DNA of 54,264 nucleotides from Deltaproteobacteria bacterium (GTDB lineage Bacteria; Myxococcota_A; Polyangia; Haliangiales; Haliangiaceae): contig JACCRC010000227.1 in assembly GCA_013813765.1 (NCBI GenBank), positions 1 to 54,264 on the forward strand, written 5' to 3'. The notes under the pieces were generated by a model, which searched no databases, was not told the origin of the DNA, and worked only from the letters and a program-made list of their open reading frames with translations. Numbering within the stretch: the first letter of the stretch is position 1; each line of letters begins with the position of its first letter. This document shows positions 52,043-54,264 of the stretch, piece by piece. A program made the position numbers and the translations under genes.

Positions 52043-52831
52043 ATGGCGACCAAGCTCGACAAGGACCAGCTGCGAGGACTCGTCGATCCGCATTGGCGTC
52101 GGCTGTACAACTTCGTGTTTCGGCTCACGCTCGATCGCGACCGCGCCGAGCGCTACCTCGCCGACGTGTTCACGCTCGCCGCAAACTCCGAGAAGATTCC
52201 GGCCGATGGCGTCGAGGTATGGCTGCTCGGGCTCGCGAACCAGCTGCTCGAGGAACGGCTCCCGCGTCAGCCCGAGGTGAACTTCGACATCCTGGACGAC
52301 GTGCTCCGGAACGAAGCGACCCGCACCGACGTCGTGCGCTCGCTCAGCGATCCGCAGCGGGACTTCCTGCTCTGGGAGCTGAAGCAGGGCTGCATGACCT
52401 CGGTCATCAACTGCTTACCGCCCGGCGAACGCGCCGCGTTTGTGGTGTGCCACGTGCTCAAGCTCGCCGATGACGCCGCGTCGAAGAGCCTGGGGATCAC
52501 GGAGAGCGCCTACAAGGTGCGACTGTCGCGGGCGCGCAAGAAGATCGGCGACTACCTTGCGCCGCGGTGCGAGCACGTGAATCCGATGAATCCATGCCGC
52601 TGTGCGGCCCGCGTCGGAACGGCTCTGCACAAGGGCTTCATCAAGCCAATGGGTCCGTCGGGTGGCGTCGTCTCGCTGCGCAAGCCCCAGGAGCCGTACG
52701 GTCGCTACGGCACCGGCAGCGGCAACGAGGACGTTCCGATGCGCGACATCTCGGCGATCTACGGCAACCTCCCCGAGCCCGATCCTCCGGAGGACCTCGG
52801 TAACAAGCTCGTCGATCAGCTCGCGCGATGA
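52043..52831 (+). CDS. Sigma-70-like (ECF-type) RNA polymerase sigma factor with Cys-rich C-terminal extension
   Basis: This is a 262-residue protein. Residues 18-50 match region 2 (LYNFVFRLTLDRDRAERYLADVFTLA), which binds the -10 and core polymerase. LPPGERAAFVVCHVLKLADDAASKSLGITESAYKVRLSRARKKIGDYL near 130-180 (quoted in parts here) is region 4 with its helix-turn-helix. Beyond it, RCEHVNPMNPCRCAARVG near 183-200 is a Cys/His cluster that could bind metal, then a polar tail of 60 residues. It directs transcription to a regulon that is not known. It is coupled by ATGA to the lipoprotein gene that follows, which is not an obvious anti-sigma factor because it has no membrane helix or zinc anti-sigma motif. 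Confidence 0.82.
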   Translation: MATKLDKDQLRGLVDPHWRRLYNFVFRLTLDRDRAERYLADVFTLAANSEKIPADGVEVWLLGLANQLLEERLPRQPEVNFDILDDVLRNEATRTDVVRSLSDPQRDFLLWELKQGCMTSVINCLPPGERAAFVVCHVLKLADDAASKSLGITESAYKVRLSRARKKIGDYLAPRCEHVNPMNPCRCAARVGTALHKGFIKPMGPSGGVVSLRKPQEPYGRYGTGSGNEDVPMRDISAIYGNLPEPDPPEDLGNKLVDQLAR

Positions 52832-53364
52832 ACCTCGCGCTGCTCGCCGGCGCCGTGCTCCTCGGATCCCTCGGCGGTGCGTGTGACAAGCGCAAGGAGC
52901 CCGCGCCTGCGTCGGTCGGCTCGGCCGGCCCGAACGACCTCCCCGATCCGCTCAACCTCGACTGGCAGAGTCTCCGCTACGACCTCGGCTCGCTCGGCAG
53001 CGTGCAGGCGACGCGCGGGCGTGCGGAGTTCCACGTCGTCGAGGATGATCACGGCGTGCTCCACGCGACGCAGGATCCCGGAGCCGGCGGCACGATGGGT
53101 TTTCTCGATCTCGATCCACCGGCGCTCGTCGATCTCGACGGCGATCGTCACGAGGAAGCGGTGATCCCCTTCGAGCTGAGGAGCACGAGCGACAGCGTGT
53201 TCGGCGCGTTCGTGTTCACGCTGAGCAATGGCGTACCCGTGCGCCTTGGCACGATCACCACGACCGCGAAGCCCGGCTTCACGGTCGCCGGTGCCACGAT
53301 CCGCACCACCGAGGGTGTGGTCTGGGCGTGGGACAAGGCGACGAAGCAGCTCGTGAAGCGCTGA
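52828..53364 (+). CDS. Lipoprotein with a VCBS-like calcium loop, co-transcribed with sigma factor
   Basis: This 178-residue protein has a lipoprotein signal (LLGSLGGAC, Cys19) followed by charged DKRKE and a linker rich in Pro/Ala/Ser. PALVDLDGDRHEEAVIPFEL near 92-111 resembles one D-x-D-G-D FG-GAP repeat. TLSNGVPVRLGTI and VWAWDKATKQLVKR follow. No catalytic motif is seen. The ATG overlaps the sigma factor stop as ATGA, so both are made together; a signal-sensing partner is possible but unproven. Its stop abuts that of the facing gene within TGATCA. Confidence 0.7.
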   Translation: MNLALLAGAVLLGSLGGACDKRKEPAPASVGSAGPNDLPDPLNLDWQSLRYDLGSLGSVQATRGRAEFHVVEDDHGVLHATQDPGAGGTMGFLDLDPPALVDLDGDRHEEAVIPFELRSTSDSVFGAFVFTLSNGVPVRLGTITTTAKPGFTVAGATIRTTEGVVWAWDKATKQLVKR

Positions 53365-54264
53365 TCAGGCGCCCGGCGCGCAGGCCTCTACCTGCCGCTT
53401 GCAGTTATTGCTGAGGCACGCGAGATCCCACCGGCAGTTGATCGCGCACGCGTCGAACGCCGACAGCGCCTGCGCGTACCGCGGGGACATCGTGCGCGCG
53501 CAGGCGCAGCCGCACGCGAGGTCATCCGGTTTGCACTTCTCGAACTGACAGGTCGCGGCCTGCTCGCAGGTGCCCGAGCCGCGCAGCACGGTCTGACCGC
53601 AGACCGCTCGCAGGCCGCAGATCGCGCTCTCGTTGCACGAGCTGAACTTCTGCGACACGCACCTCTGCAGCGCCTCGTTCGCCACGCAATCCGTCACGCA
53701 GCTCGCGGACGCGTTGCCGCAACGACTGATCACGATCGCGCAGCCGCGCGTGCACGCTTCCCTCACGGACATCACGGGCGGTGTCGCGTCGTCCTCATCC
53801 TCGTCGGGAGCGCGTGTCGGCGCCGGGCGTGTCGGCCTCACGCCGGCGTCGGGGGTGGTCGTCGTGCTCGGGCCGAGGAAGCCGACGCGACGTGCCGCCT
53901 CGGTCGGATCGATGGGCATTCCCTCGGATGCGTCGACAGGAGGTTCGCTCGCCACGACCGTTGCCGCATCGGGCGGCGGAGCTGGTTCCTGGACCTTAGC
54001 GATCGTCGCCGCGGATCCCGAACCCGTGCCCGGGGTCACGACGGGGGTGTCGGTCGGCGAACCCTTCGAGCGCGTCATCGTGATCGCGACGATCACGATC
54101 GCGATCGACGCCAGCGTGGCAAGGCCCAGACCCAGCACCCATGCGCGCTTGCTCGTGCCCTGCGCCGCCGGGGGTGGCGGCGCGGTCGGGCTCCCCACCG
54201 GCGCCGGCGTCGCGAACGTGCCTGCACCCGTCGCCATCGTCATGCCCTGGCCGGCGGGTCCCGT
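53365..54264 (-). CDS. Cys-rich membrane-anchored protein, probably the C-terminal part of a larger (kinase-like) gene
   Basis: The frame is open to the right edge (at least 300 codons); an internal ATG at 54243 is possible but not favoured. A Pro/Ala-rich linker (residues about 14-32 counted from that ATG) leads to one membrane helix (AWVLGLGLATLASIAIVIVA). A second Asp/Pro/Thr-rich linker and a C-terminal domain with 20 Cys follow (about 160-292). Linker-helix-extracellular domain is the usual end of myxobacterial Ser/Thr kinases, so the kinase part may lie just outside the window (inference). The Cys domain would be disulfide-linked outside the cytoplasm. The function is unknown. The stop abuts the facing gene. 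Confidence 0.6.
   Translation of the reverse strand, partial: TGPAGQGMTMATGAGTFATPAPVGSPTAPPPPAAQGTSKRAWVLGLGLATLASIAIVIVAITMTRSKGSPTDTPVVTPGTGSGSAATIAKVQEPAPPPDAATVVASEPPVDASEGMPIDPTEAARRVGFLGPSTTTTPDAGVRPTRPAPTRAPDEDEDDATPPVMSVREACTRGCAIVISRCGNASASCVTDCVANEALQRCVSQKFSSCNESAICGLRAVCGQTVLRGSGTCEQAATCQFEKCKPDDLACGCACARTMSPRYAQALSAFDACAINCRWDLACLSNNCKRQVEACAPGA

Noticed and set aside
1-54264. CRISPR array, tRNA or rRNA genes, insertion sequences
   Set aside because: I looked for evenly spaced short repeats, cloverleaf-like segments and transposase frames and saw none; the only regular repeats are coding (Big_5) or the short palindromic elements.

Overview
The window is GC-rich throughout (about two thirds G+C by eye) and almost fully coding. 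It comes from a Gram-negative bacterium, because it encodes an ADP-heptose pathway, a family-9 heptosyltransferase and many lipoproteins. Several traits suggest Myxococcota (Deltaproteobacteria): 'LAACGD'-type lipoproteins, a Cys-rich membrane protein with a Pro/Ala-rich linker, Big_5-repeat lipoproteins with CPDDYTC-like heads, and a sigma factor with a Cys-rich tail. That placement is inference.

Layout. 1-13.3 kb: a PIG-L deacetylase lipoprotein (cut by the left edge), an LPG_synthase_TM-type protein, two large polytopic proteins, a zinc-ribbon methyltransferase, a PQQ-type sugar dehydrogenase lipoprotein, and two tandem paralogous 711-712 aa membrane proteins. 13.4-16.2 kb: gmd and a GT2-methyltransferase fusion. 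16.3-17.0 kb: a hicAB toxin-antitoxin module. 17.1-25.6 kb: four more GT-C-like membrane proteins. 25.6-34.1 kb: nucleotide-sugar genes, namely hldA-like kinase, a GMD-like SDR, rfbB, rfbA, wecE, a frameshifted Uma2 gene, gmhB, a gmhA-rfaE2 fusion and a GT9. 34.2-37.4 kb: a GT2/DUF2304/GT-C operon ending in a small anchored protein. 37.5-42.7 kb: a glutaminase-sugar amidotransferase fusion, a VCBS lipoprotein, a GT2 and a Wzx-like flippase. 42.7-47.9 kb: two more polytopic paralogues around a GT2. 47.9 kb to the end: lipoproteins, adenosine deaminase, a six-repeat Big_5 lipoprotein, a sigma factor/lipoprotein operon and a Cys-rich membrane protein cut by the right edge.

How it fits together (inference). 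The window holds four DPM1/GtrB-like GT2 enzymes, which charge polyprenyl phosphate with single sugars. It also holds about eleven large multi-pass proteins, many with GT-C-like acidic first loops. Only one cytosolic nucleotide-sugar transferase (GT9) is seen, with no recognisable Wzy, Wzz or GT4. This looks like a glycan factory that works mainly on the periplasmic face from lipid-linked monosaccharides, supplied by dTDP-Fuc4N-type, GDP-6-deoxyhexose, ADP-heptose and amidino-sugar chemistry. Acceptors and products are unknown.

Genome style. Coupled genes overlap by NTGA eight times. Nine convergent pairs abut or overlap by 0-29 bp. At least ten first genes have a TANNNT hexamer 6-9 nt before the start codon and no Shine-Dalgarno sequence, which points to leaderless mRNAs. 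No tRNA, rRNA, CRISPR array or insertion sequence was seen. No gene-free stretch exceeds 300 bp.
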